Shown in pieces: positions 6,969 to 7,187 of a DNA stretch of 7,187 nucleotides. Below the pieces are notes generated by a model. That model did no database searches. It was not told the origin of the DNA and was given only the letters and a program-made list of their open reading frames with translations. The number at the start of each line of letters is the position of its first letter. The first letter of the stretch is position 1. Source of the DNA: Comamonadaceae bacterium (GTDB lineage Bacteria; Pseudomonadota; Gammaproteobacteria; Burkholderiales; Burkholderiaceae_C). A program made the translations under genes and the position numbers. Location: the NCBI GenBank assembly GCA_947469815.1, contig CANIRI010000120.1, forward strand, positions 1 to 7,187. Reading direction: 5' to 3'.

Positions 6969-7081
6969 CCTGACGATGACCTACTTTCACACGGGTATCC
7001 GCACTATCATTGGCGCTGAGTCGTTTCACTGTCCTGTTCGGGATGGGAAGGAGTGGTACCAACTCGCTATGGTCGTCAGGC
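6969..7081 (-). rRNA. rrf: 5S ribosomal RNA
   Basis: The minus strand reads GCCTGACGACCATAGCGAG at the 5' end, then the conserved CCCATCCCGAACAGGA segment, GTGAAACGACTC, GATAGTGCGG and GTGTGAAAGTAGG, and closes with TCGTCAGGC. The first nine and last nine bases pair fully as helix I. The length of about 113 bases is usual for Burkholderiales, though the mature ends may extend by one or two bases on each side. It is the last gene of an rRNA operon entering from the right edge and is followed by a strong terminator. Nothing in it suggests a pseudogene. Confidence 0.97.
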
Positions 7082-7187
7082 ATAACTTTTTGTCTGCGTG
7101 ACCTCTCGGCCAAACAAACCAATTTATAGAGCTAATCAGCTTTTCTATTTCTCGACCTGCTTGGTTTTCACCGTACAGGCATTTTGA
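7082..7187 (-). other. 23S-5S rRNA intergenic spacer (partial)
   Basis: This is the transcribed spacer just upstream of 5S. I do not recognise the 23S 3' end in it, so 23S probably ends at or beyond the right edge and the spacer is at least about 105 bases. It is AT-rich in the middle. No tRNA cloverleaf is visible. It contains a GGCC-GAGA-GGTC mini-hairpin (7100-7111) and a longer inverted repeat listed separately. Confidence 0.75.
7116..7167. repeat. Inverted repeat in the 23S-5S spacer, possible processing stem
   Basis: AAACCAA (7116-7122) and TTGGTTT (7161-7167) are a perfect 7-bp inverted pair, enclosing a smaller AGCT-AATC-AGCT hairpin (7130-7141). In the rRNA precursor this could fold into a nested stem acting in RNase processing. 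Short AT-rich pairs also arise by chance. Confidence 0.35.

Noticed and set aside
6883..7122. 79-codon minus-strand frame over 5S rRNA and its terminator
   Set aside because: It lies across a clear 5S rRNA gene and a terminator, so it is not coding.
7122..7140. BoxA-like GCTCTATAAA on the minus strand in the 23S-5S spacer
   Set aside because: It only partly resembles the rRNA antitermination BoxA, which is normally in the leader and the 16S-23S spacer; a promoter reading of TATAAA here also lacks a -35 box.

Overview
The window looks like a chromosomal segment of a betaproteobacterium of the order Burkholderiales, most likely Comamonadaceae (Rhodoferax/Polaromonas-like). I infer this from the style of the MurB, YajQ, PlsY and YbaK proteins, the 5S rRNA sequence, and a GC content that is moderately high but uneven. 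No database search was possible, so the placement is by recognition only.

Layout from left to right: (1) the N-terminal half of murB (peptidoglycan precursor synthesis) on the minus strand, cut by the left edge; (2) a yajQ-family gene on the plus strand, starting only 32 bp from murB; (3) a run of five minus-strand genes between 1006 and 5956. In transcription order these are an acyl-CoA ligase, a Tas-type aldo/keto reductase, a YbaK/EbsC Cys-tRNA(Pro) deacylase, a GT-A-like glycosyltransferase and the membrane acyltransferase PlsY; (4) an alpha/beta hydrolase on the plus strand, whose start codon lies 7 bp from that of the acyl-CoA ligase; (5) the 3' end of an rRNA operon on the minus strand: part of the 23S-5S spacer, 5S rRNA and a strong intrinsic terminator.

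The five minus-strand genes are separated by 40, 16, 40 and 1 bp, with no visible terminator between them, so they could share a transcript. Their functions do not form one pathway: lipid precursor synthesis (PlsY), fatty or organic acid activation (acyl-CoA ligase), tRNA proofreading (YbaK) and housekeeping redox (AKR). The glycosyltransferase looks like an accessory insertion between ybaK and plsY. Its stop codon is followed after one base by the likely GTG start of plsY. The divergent acyl-CoA ligase/hydrolase pair may be co-regulated, since its start region is extremely compact. No gap longer than about 100 bp lacks a gene or RNA.

I do not see a clearly new multi-gene system here. The observations most worth checking are the glycosyltransferase insertion and its coupling to plsY, the 7-bp divergent start region, and the transcript end of the hydrolase gene, which faces the rRNA terminator.
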